Part shown: one piece after another, positions 1-8,604 of the stretch | Numbering within the stretch: the stretch's first letter is position 1 | Layout: every line of letters starts with the position of its first letter | Assembly: GCF_025770765.1 (NCBI RefSeq) | Contig: NZ_JANZKY010000014.1 | Location: 62,001-126,000 of the forward strand | From: Propionivibrio soli | Lineage (GTDB): Bacteria > Pseudomonadota > Gammaproteobacteria > Burkholderiales > Rhodocyclaceae | Length of the DNA: 64,000 bases | Direction of reading: 5' to 3' | Translations under genes and position numbers: made by a program | The notes under the pieces: generated by a model | Seen by the model: only the letters and a program-made list of their open reading frames with translations | Database searches by the model: none | Told to the model about the DNA's origin: nothing

Positions 1-552
1 TTCGATACGTCGCCAGCCGTCGGGATCGCGCTGGTCGGTCGACGGCATTTTCTGCAGGAACAGACCGGCGATTCCACTCTCCGTGGCGGCGAGGAAAAAG
101 CGCGTGGTGATTTGCTCGGATTGCATCAGGTAGTGCTCGAAAACTTCGGCGATGTTGTTGCCGACCATCGGTACGACGCTCTGGTAGGGCTGGCGCATCG
201 AGGGAAATTCGAGCGAGAGCAGCAGTTGTCCTTGCCCAAGAAGTGCAAGTGGCGGCGCATCCGGCACCTCATCGGCGTGTTGCGCCATGCAGCGGGTGTT
301 CAGCGCGTCATTACAGTCGATTACCAGCAACGACACCGGCCCATCACCGCGCAGCTGTACGGTAACCCGCCCGGCTTGTTTGAGATTATCGGTGAGCAGC
401 AGAGCCGTCGCCGTCATTTCGCCGAGAAGAATGATGACCGGGCCCGGATAATCGCGATTCGTTAGCAGTTGCTGCCAAATCGAGCCAAGACGCACCACGG
501 CGCCGCGGATATCGAGGTCGTCGAGCAGAAAGCGCTGGACGGCATTTTCCAT
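1..552 (-). CDS. hslO: Hsp33 redox-regulated chaperone (partial, 3' end beyond window)
   Basis: Cytoplasmic holdase chaperone activated by oxidative unfolding. The minus strand reads open from an ATG at 552 to the window edge (184 codons). The translation begins MENAVQRFLLDDLDIRGAVV and continues through LLLTDNLKQAGRVTVQLRGDG and the MQSEQITTRFFLA stretch; these match the Hsp33 N-terminal substrate-binding domain in order and spacing. The C-terminal zinc domain with its CxC and CxxC redox cysteines, the family's switch, lies outside the window and cannot be checked. The start codon overlaps the stop of the preceding ArsC-like gene by one base (TGATG), which implies translational coupling. The assignment is by sequence pattern and no competing family fits. 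Confidence 0.93.
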   Translation of the reverse strand, partial: MENAVQRFLLDDLDIRGAVVRLGSIWQQLLTNRDYPGPVIILLGEMTATALLLTDNLKQAGRVTVQLRGDGPVSLLVIDCNDALNTRCMAQHADEVPDAPPLALLGQGQLLLSLEFPSMRQPYQSVVPMVGNNIAEVFEHYLMQSEQITTRFFLAATESGIAGLFLQKMPSTDQRDPDGWRRIE

Positions 553-908
553 CAGTTATTTTCCTTCGAAATTGCCTGAGCGTAGCTCTCCGGTGTGAAG
601 CCGACCAACAGACTCGGTCCGGTGTCGAGAACGGGGCGTTTGATCAACGCCGGATATTGACTCATCAGGGTCAGTGCCTTCGCTTCGTCGACGTCGGCCC
701 GCTCGTCTTCGCTCAGCTTACGCCACATGAGGCCGCGCGTATTCAACAGCGTTCGCCATCCGGCTCGCCGATTCCAGTCGGCAAGATGTGCGCCGACGAC
801 ACCGGCCTTCTTGTAATCGATAAATTCATAGGCGACACCTTGAGCGTCCAGCCAGGAGAAGGCCTTCTTCATTGTGTCGCAGTTCTTGATGCCGAATATT
901 CTGATCAT
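552..908 (-). CDS. yffB: ArsC/Spx-family protein of the YffB type
   Basis: Small thioredoxin-fold protein of 118 aa, the usual YffB length. The N-terminus MIRIFGIKNCDTMKKAFSWL carries the single active-site-like Cys (residue 10). It is followed by LLNTRGLMWRKLSEDE and a PALIKRPVLD segment, all typical of the YffB branch of the arsenate reductase (ArsC) superfamily. YffB proteins are thought to be glutathione-dependent thiol reductases rather than true arsenate reductases, so arsenic resistance should not be inferred. The stop overlaps the hslO start, so the two thiol/redox-related genes are probably co-transcribed. The 119 bp upstream separates it from the next minus-strand gene. Confidence 0.88.
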   Translation of the reverse strand: MIRIFGIKNCDTMKKAFSWLDAQGVAYEFIDYKKAGVVGAHLADWNRRAGWRTLLNTRGLMWRKLSEDERADVDEAKALTLMSQYPALIKRPVLDTGPSLLVGFTPESYAQAISKENN

Positions 909-1027
909 TGTTTTCTTCGCTCAATTCAAGCGGGGTGGCGGAATAGCGTCGCGCCGACTTCTCGGGAACACAAACGAGCCGCACAATGCGTCGTTTCGCG
1001 TTGCCGTTCGAGTTCCTAGGGAGAATT

Positions 1028-1726
1028 CTATGCTCGCCCGGGCTCCGCGGTGACACGGAGCTTCTTTGCGCGCAATTGTTTCCGGAGCGCGCTTTCACCA
1101 TCCGCCGTCAGGCCGCCGAAGTCCCTCAGCCATGAACAAAGCATTTCTTCTTCGGGAAGCAACTGGTCTGGCTCGGTTTTCAGTCCACGGATGGCGTGAT
1201 TGATTCGGGCGTCGATCACAGCGCATTCCTCATGCGTTTCTGAAGCCAGATCGGCAAGCACGATTTCATTCTCGAAATTCCTAGCTGTGTCGTCCAGGTG
1301 CTCGAGTGTACTGTGTTCCATGCGCAGGACGAACTGGAATCGGGCGTGTTTCTCCTGGAAAGTGCCGAGCATCGCGTCGAAATCGGCCATCATGCCGGCC
1401 GTTTGAGCCGCGAAGACCATTTCATTAACGAGCCGTGTAGCAAAAGCGTCCAAAAAACCTTCCGGATCGCCTGCCTTCAAGCCGGGGAAAAACATGGCGT
1501 AGCTGGAGTCGATGTCCACAACAATGGCGCACGGCTTGCCCTGAATAAGCGCAAGATGGGCTTGCCACTGCTTTACCTCGCGTGGCGGCTGCCCGTCGAC
1601 ATCGATCAAGTGTGGCCCGTCTTCGGAAGGGCGCGGCGAGGGCGCTTCGCCCACCAGTGGCGCGGAGCCGGTCTTCCTCGGCTCGATGAACTCGGCGAAA
1701 GCTTGCGAGCAGTTGAAGATGATCAT
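1028..1726 (-). CDS. uncharacterised protein, resembles DUF6933-type proteins
   Basis: 232-aa protein with no signal peptide or membrane segment. It begins MIIFNCSQAFAEF and has a central WQAHLALIQGKPCAIVVDID stretch. That layout (short beta strand with Cys, then W-x-A-H-L, then a hydrophobic strand) recalls the DUF6933 family, whose function is unknown. The C-terminal half is helical and charged. It lies between tex and yffB on the same strand with an 80 bp and a 119 bp gap, so it may be its own unit. No catalytic motif is visible. The coding call rests on length and on being the best-composed frame here; the family call is tentative. Confidence 0.6.
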   Translation of the reverse strand: MIIFNCSQAFAEFIEPRKTGSAPLVGEAPSPRPSEDGPHLIDVDGQPPREVKQWQAHLALIQGKPCAIVVDIDSSYAMFFPGLKAGDPEGFLDAFATRLVNEMVFAAQTAGMMADFDAMLGTFQEKHARFQFVLRMEHSTLEHLDDTARNFENEIVLADLASETHEECAVIDARINHAIRGLKTEPDQLLPEEEMLCSWLRDFGGLTADGESALRKQLRAKKLRVTAEPGRA

Positions 1727-1806
1727 GCGGGATTATCGCTGTTATTCGCCCACGCCCAAGGGGCCAAGAGGTTCGTCTCTTCGTCCGCCCTTATCCAAGC
1801 AAAGCC

Positions 1807-4125
1807 TCAACGCCTTAGTTTCGCGAACGCGGCGGCCATCGCTCCAGCAGGTTCGGGCTGACGGGCCTGCTGTTGTTTGGCCTTGTTGCTCATCGGTACG
1901 CCACCTTTCTTGACGCCGCTAGGGGCTGGCTCGTCGGTCAAGCGCATCGTCAGAGCGATGCGCTGACGTGGCAGATCGACTTCGAGCACCTTGACCTTGA
2001 CGACATCGCCGGCCTTCACCACTTCGCGCGGGTCCTTCACAAACTTGTTGGAGAGCGCGGAGATGTGCACGAGTCCATCCTGATGCACGCCGATGTCGAC
2101 GAAAGCACCGAAGTTGGCGACGTTGGTGACTACGCCTTCGAGGATCATGCCGGACTGCAGATCCTTGACTTCCTCGACGCCGTCCTTGAAGACGGCGGTC
2201 TTGAACTCGGGACGTGGGTCGCGGCCGGGTTTTTCGAGTTCCTTGAGAATGTCCTGCACGGTCGGCAGGCCGAACTTCTCATCCGTGTATTTGGCCGGCT
2301 GCAGGGATTTGACGAGGCGCGAGTCGCCGATGACGTCTTTGATTCCTTTCTTGATGTCGGCGAGGATGCGTTCGACGAGCGGATATGCCTCCGGGTGCAC
2401 AGCCGAGGCGTCGAGCGGGTTTTCGCCGTTCGTGATGCGCAAGAAGCCGGCCGCCTGCTCAAAGGTTTTCTCGCCCATGCGCGGCACTTGCAGCAGTTGC
2501 TTGCGGTCGCTGAAGGCGCCGTTCTTGTCGCGGTACGAGACAATGTTGTTGGCGAGCGTGCTGTTGAGGCCGGATACGCGCGTGAGAAGCGGTATGGATG
2601 CCGTGTTGACGTCAACGCCGACGGCGTTCACGCAATCCTCGACGACGCCGTCGAGCGCGCGGGCCAGCTTGGTTTGGCTGACGTCGTGCTGGTATTGGCC
2701 GACGCCGATGGACTTCGGCTCGATTTTCACGAGTTCGGCGAGTGGGTCCTGGAGCCGACGCGCGATCGACACGGCGCCTCGCAGGCTGACATCGAGCTCG
2801 GGGAATTCACGGGCGGCATACTCGGACGCGGAGTAAACCGAGGCACCGGCTTCGGAGACCACAACTTTGGTCATGTGCAATTCGGGCACCAGCCTGATCA
2901 GGTCTGCTGCCAGCTTGTCTGTTTCGCGCGAAGCGGTGCCATTGCCGATACTGATGAGGTCAACGTTATGCTTTTTGGCTAGTGCGGCGAGTGTATGCAG
3001 GGCGCCGTCCCAATCGCGGCGAGGTTCGTGCGGATAGACGGTGGCGGTATCGAGCACCTTTCCCGTCGCGTCGACGACGGCGATCTTGCAGCCGGTGCGG
3101 ATGCCAGGGTCGATGCCCATCGTCGCCCGTTGACCTGCCGGAGCGGCGAGCAGGAGATCGTGCAAGTTGGTGCCGAAGACGCGGATGGCTTCTTCCTCGG
3201 CGCGCTCGCGCAAAGCATTCATCAGGTCCAGCTCCAGATGCATGAACACCTTGACGCGCCATGTCCACCGTACGGTATCCACGAGCCATTTGTCGGCCGG
3301 GCGGCCTTGGTCGGCGATACCGAAATGCTTGGCGATGCGGGCTTCGCAGGGGTTTGGCCCGGCTGGCTTGTTGGCTTCGTCGAGTTCGCTGTCGAGGACC
3401 AGTGCCACCTGCAGCGCCCCCTCGTTGCGGCCGCGGAAGAGGGCGAGCGCGCGGTGCGATGGTACGTTGGCCACCGGTTCCGAATAATCGAAGTAGTCGC
3501 GGAACTTCGCGCCCTCGGTTTCCTTGCCTTCGACCACCGTCGATTTGACGACTCCGTGCTCGTCGAGGTATTCGCGCAGCTTGCCGAGCAGCGTGGCGTC
3601 TTCGGAAAACTGCTCCATCAGGATCTGGCGTGCGCCATCGAGCACCGCCTTTACGTCGGCGAAGCCGGCGTCCGCGTTGAGGTACTTCTCGGCTTCCACC
3701 TCGGGTGTCAGCGTGGGATCGGCCAGCAAAGCCTCGGCGAGCGGAGCGAGACCGGCTTCGCGCGCGATCTGCGCCTTGGTGCGCCGTTTGGGCTTATACG
3801 GAAGATAAAGGTCTTCGAGGCTCTGTTTTGTCTCGGCCGCATCGATCTGAGCGGCCAATTCGGGGGTTAGTTTTCCCTGTTCGTCGATCGAAGCGAGGAT
3901 CGCGGCGCGGCGTTCCTCCAGTTCGCGCAAATAGGTCAGCCGCTCGTCCAACGTGCGCAATTGCGTGTCGTCCAGTCCGCCCGTCACTTCCTTGCGGTAG
4001 CGGGCAACAAACGGAACGGTCGCGCCCTCGTCGAGCAGGCCGACGGCCGCGACGACCTGATGCAAGGTACAGCCGATTTCTTCGGCAATCTTCTGGGTGA
4101 TGCGGAGTTCTGCAGATGAGGCCAT
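1807..4125 (-). CDS. tex: Tex-family RNA-binding transcription accessory protein
   Basis: 772 aa, almost exactly the length of characterised Tex proteins. Domain order: N-terminal helical Tex_N region (about 1-190), YqgF/RNase H-like domain starting near [17 protein letters not shown] (about 335), helix-hairpin-helix region ([20 protein letters not shown], about 505), and a C-terminal S1 domain ([20 protein letters not shown], about 660), followed by a short tail. Tex is a conserved nucleic-acid-binding factor that affects transcription and RNA decay. The ATG at 4125 ([13 protein letters not shown]) was chosen because the frame upstream adds 26 residues with no homologue-like character and because the resulting length fits the family. 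The gene is divergent from fliW. Confidence 0.95.
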   Translation of the reverse strand: MASSAELRITQKIAEEIGCTLHQVVAAVGLLDEGATVPFVARYRKEVTGGLDDTQLRTLDERLTYLRELEERRAAILASIDEQGKLTPELAAQIDAAETKQSLEDLYLPYKPKRRTKAQIAREAGLAPLAEALLADPTLTPEVEAEKYLNADAGFADVKAVLDGARQILMEQFSEDATLLGKLREYLDEHGVVKSTVVEGKETEGAKFRDYFDYSEPVANVPSHRALALFRGRNEGALQVALVLDSELDEANKPAGPNPCEARIAKHFGIADQGRPADKWLVDTVRWTWRVKVFMHLELDLMNALRERAEEEAIRVFGTNLHDLLLAAPAGQRATMGIDPGIRTGCKIAVVDATGKVLDTATVYPHEPRRDWDGALHTLAALAKKHNVDLISIGNGTASRETDKLAADLIRLVPELHMTKVVVSEAGASVYSASEYAAREFPELDVSLRGAVSIARRLQDPLAELVKIEPKSIGVGQYQHDVSQTKLARALDGVVEDCVNAVGVDVNTASIPLLTRVSGLNSTLANNIVSYRDKNGAFSDRKQLLQVPRMGEKTFEQAAGFLRITNGENPLDASAVHPEAYPLVERILADIKKGIKDVIGDSRLVKSLQPAKYTDEKFGLPTVQDILKELEKPGRDPRPEFKTAVFKDGVEEVKDLQSGMILEGVVTNVANFGAFVDIGVHQDGLVHISALSNKFVKDPREVVKAGDVVKVKVLEVDLPRQRIALTMRLTDEPAPSGVKKGGVPMSNKAKQQQARQPEPAGAMAAAFAKLRR

Positions 4126-4194
4126 CGGCGCTTCTTTTTTCCGGAAAAACCGCCAACTATGAGCAATCGGTGCCGAAAACTCAAGTCTTGACGT

Positions 4195-4242
4195 GGCGCT
4201 CAAAGATGCACCAAAGGCTCATGCACTGAGCGCCTTTATTTT
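4195..4242 (+). terminator. terminator-like hairpin upstream of fliW
   Basis: Plus-strand inverted repeat GGCGCTCA (4195-4202) / TGAGCGCC (4227-4234), eight perfect pairs, with a possible inner TGCA/TGCA pairing in the 24-nt loop, followed by TTTATTTT (4235-4242). It would stop plus-strand transcription entering the fliW leader. No plus-strand gene lies upstream in the window, so it either insulates fliW from antisense tex transcription or acts as a leader attenuator. There is no T tract on the minus side. Confidence 0.5.
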
Positions 4243-4370
4243 CAGAGGTAACCGACGATATGCTCCGATCTCATGGTAAATGGCTGACCGGCGTCGCGTG
4301 TTGCAGCGACTATTCGAATCGGGTTAAATGAAGATTCCGCCGGAATCGGCCGGAACAATTGGGAGGCGTG

Positions 4371-4799
4371 ATGAAAATCGATATCGAGCGTTTGGGTCTG
4401 AAGAACGTTAATGTGGACCCGGAGACCCTGCTGACTTTCCCGAAAGGGCTGGCGGGTTTTGAGGTGTGCAAGCGCTTCAAGCTGTTCCACGAGGAAGGCA
4501 AGCCTACCGTCTTCTGGCTGCAGTCGGTTGATGACGAAGACATTATGTTCCCCGTCGTCACGCCGGAACAACTCGACCTGCAGTATGAAATCGAACTGTC
4601 CGACGAGGATTGCGCGCTGATCGACCTGAAAGACCCGTCGCAAGCGGTGGTCGCTGTCATCGTTTATCGCGATGACGCGCAGGGTGGGCGCATCGACGCG
4701 AACGCGCGTTCACCGATCATCCTGAACCTTGCCAGCCGCAAAGGCATGCAGAAAATCCTCAGCGAAGTGCGGCCGGCCGTCGTCATGCGCGGTCGCTGA
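4371..4799 (+). CDS. fliW: flagellar assembly factor FliW
   Basis: 142-aa protein beginning MKIDIERLGLKNVNVDPETL, followed by LTFPKGLAGFEVCKRFKLF, then an acidic middle and an IILNLASRKGMQKIL segment. This is the compact beta-barrel FliW pattern and length. FliW binds flagellin and antagonises the translational repressor CsrA, setting flagellin synthesis against secretion. Start 4371 follows a good ribosome site (GGGAGG, 4361-4366); a TTG at 4359 in frame lacks one. No flagellar, chemotaxis or csrA gene is nearby: tex lies divergently upstream and a MarR-like gene convergently downstream. The isolated position is unusual. Confidence 0.9.
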   Translation: MKIDIERLGLKNVNVDPETLLTFPKGLAGFEVCKRFKLFHEEGKPTVFWLQSVDDEDIMFPVVTPEQLDLQYEIELSDEDCALIDLKDPSQAVVAVIVYRDDAQGGRIDANARSPIILNLASRKGMQKILSEVRPAVVMRGR

Positions 4800-4889
4800 T
4801 ATCTGTTTGCCGCCTGGCCGCTTTCATGCAAGGGCCGGGGGTTTCGCATGCGGAGCTAACCGTAGCTCCGCTGATCGTCTCCTGTGCAG

Positions 4890-5429
4890 CTAATACGACG
4901 ACGCGGCGCGGGCCGCCTGATCGTAGCGGCCCGACACGGTGCGTAGAAGCTGGGCGATTTCGCCGAAGCGCCGGTTCTCGTCCTCGTGCCCCGAAAACCC
5001 AGGCAACAGGCAGGCTTCTCTGACCTCCCGATACCGCTCGCAGAGCGCGGCACCCGCTTCTGTCGCACGTAGATAAACTTCCTTCCCCCGCTTCGCGCTG
5101 GCAACGAGCTTCATACCGATCAATTTCTTGGCGGAGTATGAGACGACATGCGTGTCCTCGATGTTGAGGACGAAGCAGATGTCGGCCAGCCGCTTCTCGG
5201 TCCCGCGGTGGTTGATGTGGTGCATGACGAGTACGTCGACCGGCGTCATGTCTTTGGCACCGGCGGCACTCATGCAACGGATCATCCATCGATTGAAGGC
5301 GTGAGTGGCGATGATCAAGCCGAATTCGAACTCGGAAAGTTCCGGCGACTTGGGGGAGACGAGATGCGCCGACGAGACGATGCGTTGCTTGCCGTCTTTC
5401 CGTGGCGCGCTTTTCGACGCTTTTTCCAT
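4890..5429 (-). CDS. MarR-like winged-helix regulator (COG5631-type)
   Basis: 179 aa. After a basic N-terminal tail comes a MarR-type winged-helix region: LSEFEFGLIIATHAFNRWMI, TPVDVLVMHHINHRGTEKRL, ADICFVLNIEDTHVVSYSAK, then a wing with KRGKEVYLRATEAG. This resembles the COG5631 group of predicted MarR-related regulators. It is transcribed away from the dctPQM-pxpBCA operon, with 221 bp between the two start codons, so it is the likely local regulator. The 221-bp gap holds two inverted repeats that are candidate operators. The ligand is unknown; 5-oxoproline or glutamate is a reasonable guess from context only. Confidence 0.8.
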   Translation of the reverse strand: MEKASKSAPRKDGKQRIVSSAHLVSPKSPELSEFEFGLIIATHAFNRWMIRCMSAAGAKDMTPVDVLVMHHINHRGTEKRLADICFVLNIEDTHVVSYSAKKLIGMKLVASAKRGKEVYLRATEAGAALCERYREVREACLLPGFSGHEDENRRFGEIAQLLRTVSGRYDQAARAASSY

Positions 5430-5481
5430 AAGACCTCCGGTCGTTTCCGACGTCTATGCGAAAGTACTATACGGGTTAAAC

Positions 5482-5498
5482 GTTGACAATACGTCGAC
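5482..5498. promoter_or_regulatory. candidate operator overlapping a -35 element
   Basis: The imperfect inverted repeat GTTGAC-AATAC-GTCGAC lies between the divergent MarR-like gene and dctP. A perfect sigma-70 -35 hexamer TTGACA (5483-5488) facing dctP sits inside it. The best -10 at a 16-17 bp spacing (TTAACG or TAACGT near 5505-5511) is weak. Repressor binding here would occlude the promoter. The function is inferred from position and symmetry. Confidence 0.4.
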
Positions 5499-5539
5499 GA
5501 ATTATTAACGTAGCCCGGCCATCGTCGGGGATGGGCACC

Positions 5540-5555
5540 GCTGTCGTTCGACAGC
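5540..5555. promoter_or_regulatory. perfect inverted repeat, candidate second operator
   Basis: GCTGTCG-TT-CGACAGC is a perfect 7-bp inverted repeat with a 2-bp spacer. It lies about 42 bp downstream of the first repeat (end to start) and 95 bp before the dctP start codon. It could be a second site for the divergent MarR-like regulator or a small leader hairpin. Confidence 0.35.
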
Positions 5556-5650
5556 AACCAGTCCGTAGTCGTCGTCTCCCGGTTTTCACTCTTCGCGCCG
5601 GTTGGTTGCGAACTGACCGGCTCCGTTCACCTCTGAAAATGGAGAACTCT

Positions 5651-6625
5651 ATGTTGAAGACGCTCGTCGCCGTCAGCGTCGCCACGACGGCCCTGCTTTG
5701 CGGATCCGCCGCTCAAGCCCAACAGAAATGGGATATGCCGACCGGCTACCCGGGCAACAACTTCCATACCGAGAACATCGTGCAGTTTGCAGCCGACGTC
5801 GATAAAGCCACGGGCGGCAAGCTCAAAATCACGGTCCACGATAACGGCTCGCTTTTCAAGGCCAACGAGATCAAGCGTGCCGTTCAAGGCGGACAGGCTG
5901 ACATCGGCGAGATCATCATTTCGGGCTTCTCCAACGAAGACCCGATGTTCGCGATCGATTCGATCCCCTTCCTGGCGACGGGTTATCCGGAAGCCGAGAA
6001 GTTGTGGAAAGTGTCGAAGGCGGCAACTGAGGCGCGTTTGGCGAAGCAAGGCATCAAGGTACTCTACGTCGTGCCGTGGCCGCCACAAGGTATTTTCAGT
6101 GCCAAGCCGATCAACTCGGCCGCCGACCTCAAGGGCGTCAAGTGGCGCGCCTATAACCCGAACACCAGCCGCATCGCGCAACTTGTCGGTGCCCAGCCGG
6201 TCACCATCCAGGCGGCTGAACTTACGCAGGCACTCGCCACGGGGGCTGTCACCGCGTTCATGACTTCCGGCGCCACGGGTTATGACAGCAAGGTCTGGGA
6301 ACAGGTGAAGTATTACTACGATGTTGCCGCTTGGCTGCCGAAGAACCTGGTCATCGTTTCCCAGAAGGCTTTTGATCGGCTCGACAAGCCGACTCAGGAC
6401 GCCGTTTTGAACGCGGCCGCCGCGGCGGAAGCGCGTGGCTGGAAGACGAGCGCCGAGAAAAACAATTGGTACAAGGAGCAATTGACCAAGAACGGAATGA
6501 AGGTCGAAGCGGGTTCCGAACAACTGCGCTCGGACTTCAAAAAGATTGGCCTGACGATGATCGCCGATTGGACGACGCAGACCGGTGCCGAGGGGCAGGC
6601 GATCATCGACGCCTTCCGCAAATAG
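5651..6625 (+). CDS. dctP: TRAP transporter substrate-binding protein, probable pyroglutamate receptor
   Basis: 324 aa. The signal peptide MLKTLVAVSVATTALLCGSA... has a probable cleavage after residue 23 (AQA|QQ). The mature part shows the DctP fold signatures: GGKLKITVHDNGSLFKANEI, AVQGGQADIGEI, the hinge strand ADLKGVKWRAYNPNTSR, and ALATGAVTAFMTSG. Start 5651 is preceded by GGAGAA (5641-5646); an in-frame ATG at 5639 lies before that site. It is the first gene of an operon with dctQM and pxpBCA. Bordetella DctP6/DctP7 define a pyroglutamate-binding DctP subfamily; together with the adjacent 5-oxoprolinase genes this makes 5-oxo-L-proline the likely ligand, an inference not read from binding residues. 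Confidence 0.88.
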   Translation: MLKTLVAVSVATTALLCGSAAQAQQKWDMPTGYPGNNFHTENIVQFAADVDKATGGKLKITVHDNGSLFKANEIKRAVQGGQADIGEIIISGFSNEDPMFAIDSIPFLATGYPEAEKLWKVSKAATEARLAKQGIKVLYVVPWPPQGIFSAKPINSAADLKGVKWRAYNPNTSRIAQLVGAQPVTIQAAELTQALATGAVTAFMTSGATGYDSKVWEQVKYYYDVAAWLPKNLVIVSQKAFDRLDKPTQDAVLNAAAAAEARGWKTSAEKNNWYKEQLTKNGMKVEAGSEQLRSDFKKIGLTMIADWTTQTGAEGQAIIDAFRK

Positions 6626-6727
6626 CTAGACGACGGACAGGAAGACATGCAGATCGCGTACAGCGTCCGCCAAACGACCTGCGGTCGAACGCTTTCCGGT
6701 ATGTTTTCGTCTCGATAACCAATCATG

Positions 6728-6754
6728 GGGCGGCTCTGAGCCGCCCGTTTTTTT
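6728..6754 (+). terminator. intercistronic terminator between dctP and dctQ
   Basis: Perfect GC stem GGGCGGC (6728-6734) / GCCGCCC (6740-6746) with a 5-nt loop, one G, then seven T (6748-6754). It lies 100 bp after the dctP stop and ends 13 bp before the dctQ start. This is a textbook intrinsic terminator, here probably leaky, so that the periplasmic receptor is made in excess over the membrane subunits and hydrolase. Confidence 0.85.
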
Positions 6755-6767
6755 GAGGGACGGCAGG

Positions 6768-7286
6768 ATGCGATCCTTGCTCAACCGCCTGTTCGACTTT
6801 ACAGGTTTCTTGGCCGGTCTGTTCATGATCGGTACCCTACTGACCGTGCTTTCCAGTATCCTGGGGCGGCTCATGCCCGTGTTCGAACTCCATGGCGCCG
6901 ATGCCTATGCCGGGTACTGCATGGCCGCTTCGGCATTCTTGGCTCTCGCGACCACTCTGCGCCGCGGCGAGCACATCAGGGTAACCCTGCTCATCAATCG
7001 GCTCTCGCCACAAGCGCACCGCTGGCTGGATATCTTTTGCCATGTCGTGGCTATCGCGATCGCAGGGAACCTCGCCTGGTTTTCCGTCAGGCTCGTTTCG
7101 CAATCCTTCGCCTTCAACGACATCTCCACAGGTCTGGATGCGACGCCGCTCTGGATACCACAGCTCGGCATGGCGGTCGGCACGGTGGTTTTCGTTCTAG
7201 CCTTTGTCGTTGATCTGGTCGATCTGATCTCCGGCAAGACGCCCGTCGGCACCTCCGCCGAGGGGGAACCGGCTCATATCGAATAG
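6768..7286 (+). CDS. dctQ: TRAP transporter small membrane subunit DctQ
   Basis: 172-aa integral membrane protein with four predicted helices: LFDFTGFLAGLFMIGTLLTV, the segment around YAGYCMAASAFLALATTL, WLDIFCHVVAIAIAGNLAWF, and LGMAVGTVVFVLAFVVDLVD. A conserved R-R-G-E-H-I-R-V-T motif follows helix 2, as in DctQ proteins. It pairs with DctM to form the sodium-dependent TRAP permease. ATG 6768 is taken as the start because GAGGGA (6755-6760) precedes it; a TTG at 6753 lies inside the terminator T tract. It sits between the terminator and dctM, 12 bp upstream of the latter. Confidence 0.9.
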   Translation: MRSLLNRLFDFTGFLAGLFMIGTLLTVLSSILGRLMPVFELHGADAYAGYCMAASAFLALATTLRRGEHIRVTLLINRLSPQAHRWLDIFCHVVAIAIAGNLAWFSVRLVSQSFAFNDISTGLDATPLWIPQLGMAVGTVVFVLAFVVDLVDLISGKTPVGTSAEGEPAHIE

Positions 7287-7298
7287 GAAGCGAGCGAC

Positions 7299-8597
7299 AT
7301 GGATCTCTATATCACAGCATTCCTTATCGTCGCCCTGTTCGCCATTCTCGGCAGCGGTGTGTGGATCGGCTTGGCACTGACGGGGGCGGCTTGGATCGGG
7401 ATGGAATTGTTTACCACGCGTCCAGTCGGAGACGCCATGGTGATCACGATCTGGGGCTCGTCGTCGTCGTGGACGCTCACGGCTTTGCCTCTGTTCATCT
7501 GGATGGGCGAGATATTGTTCCGTACCAAGCTCTCCGAGGATATGTTCAAGGGGCTGGCACCGTGGCTCGATAAGATCCCCGGGCGGCTGCTGCATGCGAA
7601 CATCATCGGATGCACGATATTCGCCGCGGTCTCGGGATCGTCGGCGGCGACCTGCGCCACCATCGGCAAGATGAGTCTGCCCGAACTCAAGAAGCGCGGT
7701 TATCCCGACTCGATTTCAATCGGGACGCTGGCCGGTGCGGGTACGCTCGGCCTACTGATTCCGCCGTCGATCATCATGATCGTCTACGGGGTGATGGCGA
7801 ATGTCTCGATTGCGAAGCTGTTCATAGCTGGCGTCATCCCAGGGCTGGTGCTTGCTGGCCTCTTCATGGGATACACCATCTTTTGGGCGCTCCGGCATCC
7901 TGAACAGATTCCCCCGGCCGACAAGCGCATGACCTTCTGGCAAAAGATCTATGAGTCTCGACATCTGATTCCTGTGGTTACGCTTATTGCCGCTGTCCTT
8001 GGCTCTATCTACACCGGCATTGCTACGGCCACCGAAGCGGCGGCACTCGGCGTCGTTGGTTCGATGATCATCGCGGCCGTGCAGGGTGAACTGACGTGGG
8101 CGAATTTTCGCGACAGCCTGATCGGGGGCACGCGGCTCTACTGCATGATTGCTCTCATCCTTGCGGGGGCCGCGTTTCTTACGCTATCGATGGGCTACAT
8201 CGGGTTGCCGCGGCATCTGGCGGAGTGGATCATCGGCCTGAACCTATCGCCGCTTGCCTTGCTGCTGGCGCTGATGGTGTTCTTCATCGTCCTCGGATGT
8301 TTTCTCGACGGTATTTCCATGGTGGTGCTCACCATGGGCGTTCTTCTGCCGACGATCGAGCGCGCCGGGATCGATCTCATCTGGTTTGGGATCTATATCG
8401 TGCTCGTGGTCGAGATGGCGCAGATCACGCCACCGGTGGGCTTCAACCTGTTCGTACTGCAGGGAATGACCAATCGCGATATTGCGTGGCTTGCCAAGCA
8501 GGCGTTTCCGTTGTTTCTGCTGATGGTCGTCGCTGTGCTGCTGATGTACTTCTTCCCCGGGCTCACAAGTTGGCTGCCGCAGCATATGTCGGGATGA
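7299..8597 (+). CDS. dctM: TRAP transporter large membrane subunit DctM
   Basis: 432 aa, the normal DctM length, with about 12 hydrophobic segments. Family hallmarks include FAAVSGSSAATCATIGKMSL, GTLAGAGTLGLLIPPSIIMI, and the C-terminal VEMAQITPPVGFNLFVLQGM followed by a final helix. DctM carries the transport path of the inner-membrane TRAP permease and, with DctQ, receives substrate from DctP. The ribosome site GGAAGCGAG precedes the ATG. The stop is 7 bp before the preferred pxpB start, so translation of transporter and hydrolase is likely coupled. Confidence 0.95.
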   Translation: MDLYITAFLIVALFAILGSGVWIGLALTGAAWIGMELFTTRPVGDAMVITIWGSSSSWTLTALPLFIWMGEILFRTKLSEDMFKGLAPWLDKIPGRLLHANIIGCTIFAAVSGSSAATCATIGKMSLPELKKRGYPDSISIGTLAGAGTLGLLIPPSIIMIVYGVMANVSIAKLFIAGVIPGLVLAGLFMGYTIFWALRHPEQIPPADKRMTFWQKIYESRHLIPVVTLIAAVLGSIYTGIATATEAAALGVVGSMIIAAVQGELTWANFRDSLIGGTRLYCMIALILAGAAFLTLSMGYIGLPRHLAEWIIGLNLSPLALLLALMVFFIVLGCFLDGISMVVLTMGVLLPTIERAGIDLIWFGIYIVLVVEMAQITPPVGFNLFVLQGMTNRDIAWLAKQAFPLFLLMVVAVLLMYFFPGLTSWLPQHMSG

Positions 8598-8604
8598 TTT
8601 GAAT

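Noticed and set aside
552-908. Arsenate reductase for arsenic resistance
   Set aside because: The YffB-type features and lack of ars genes nearby do not support a resistance role.
1873-2982. Long plus-strand open frame inside tex
   Set aside because: Antisense to a full-length, motif-rich Tex; no ribosome site and no domain. GC-rich codon bias leaves the opposite frame open.
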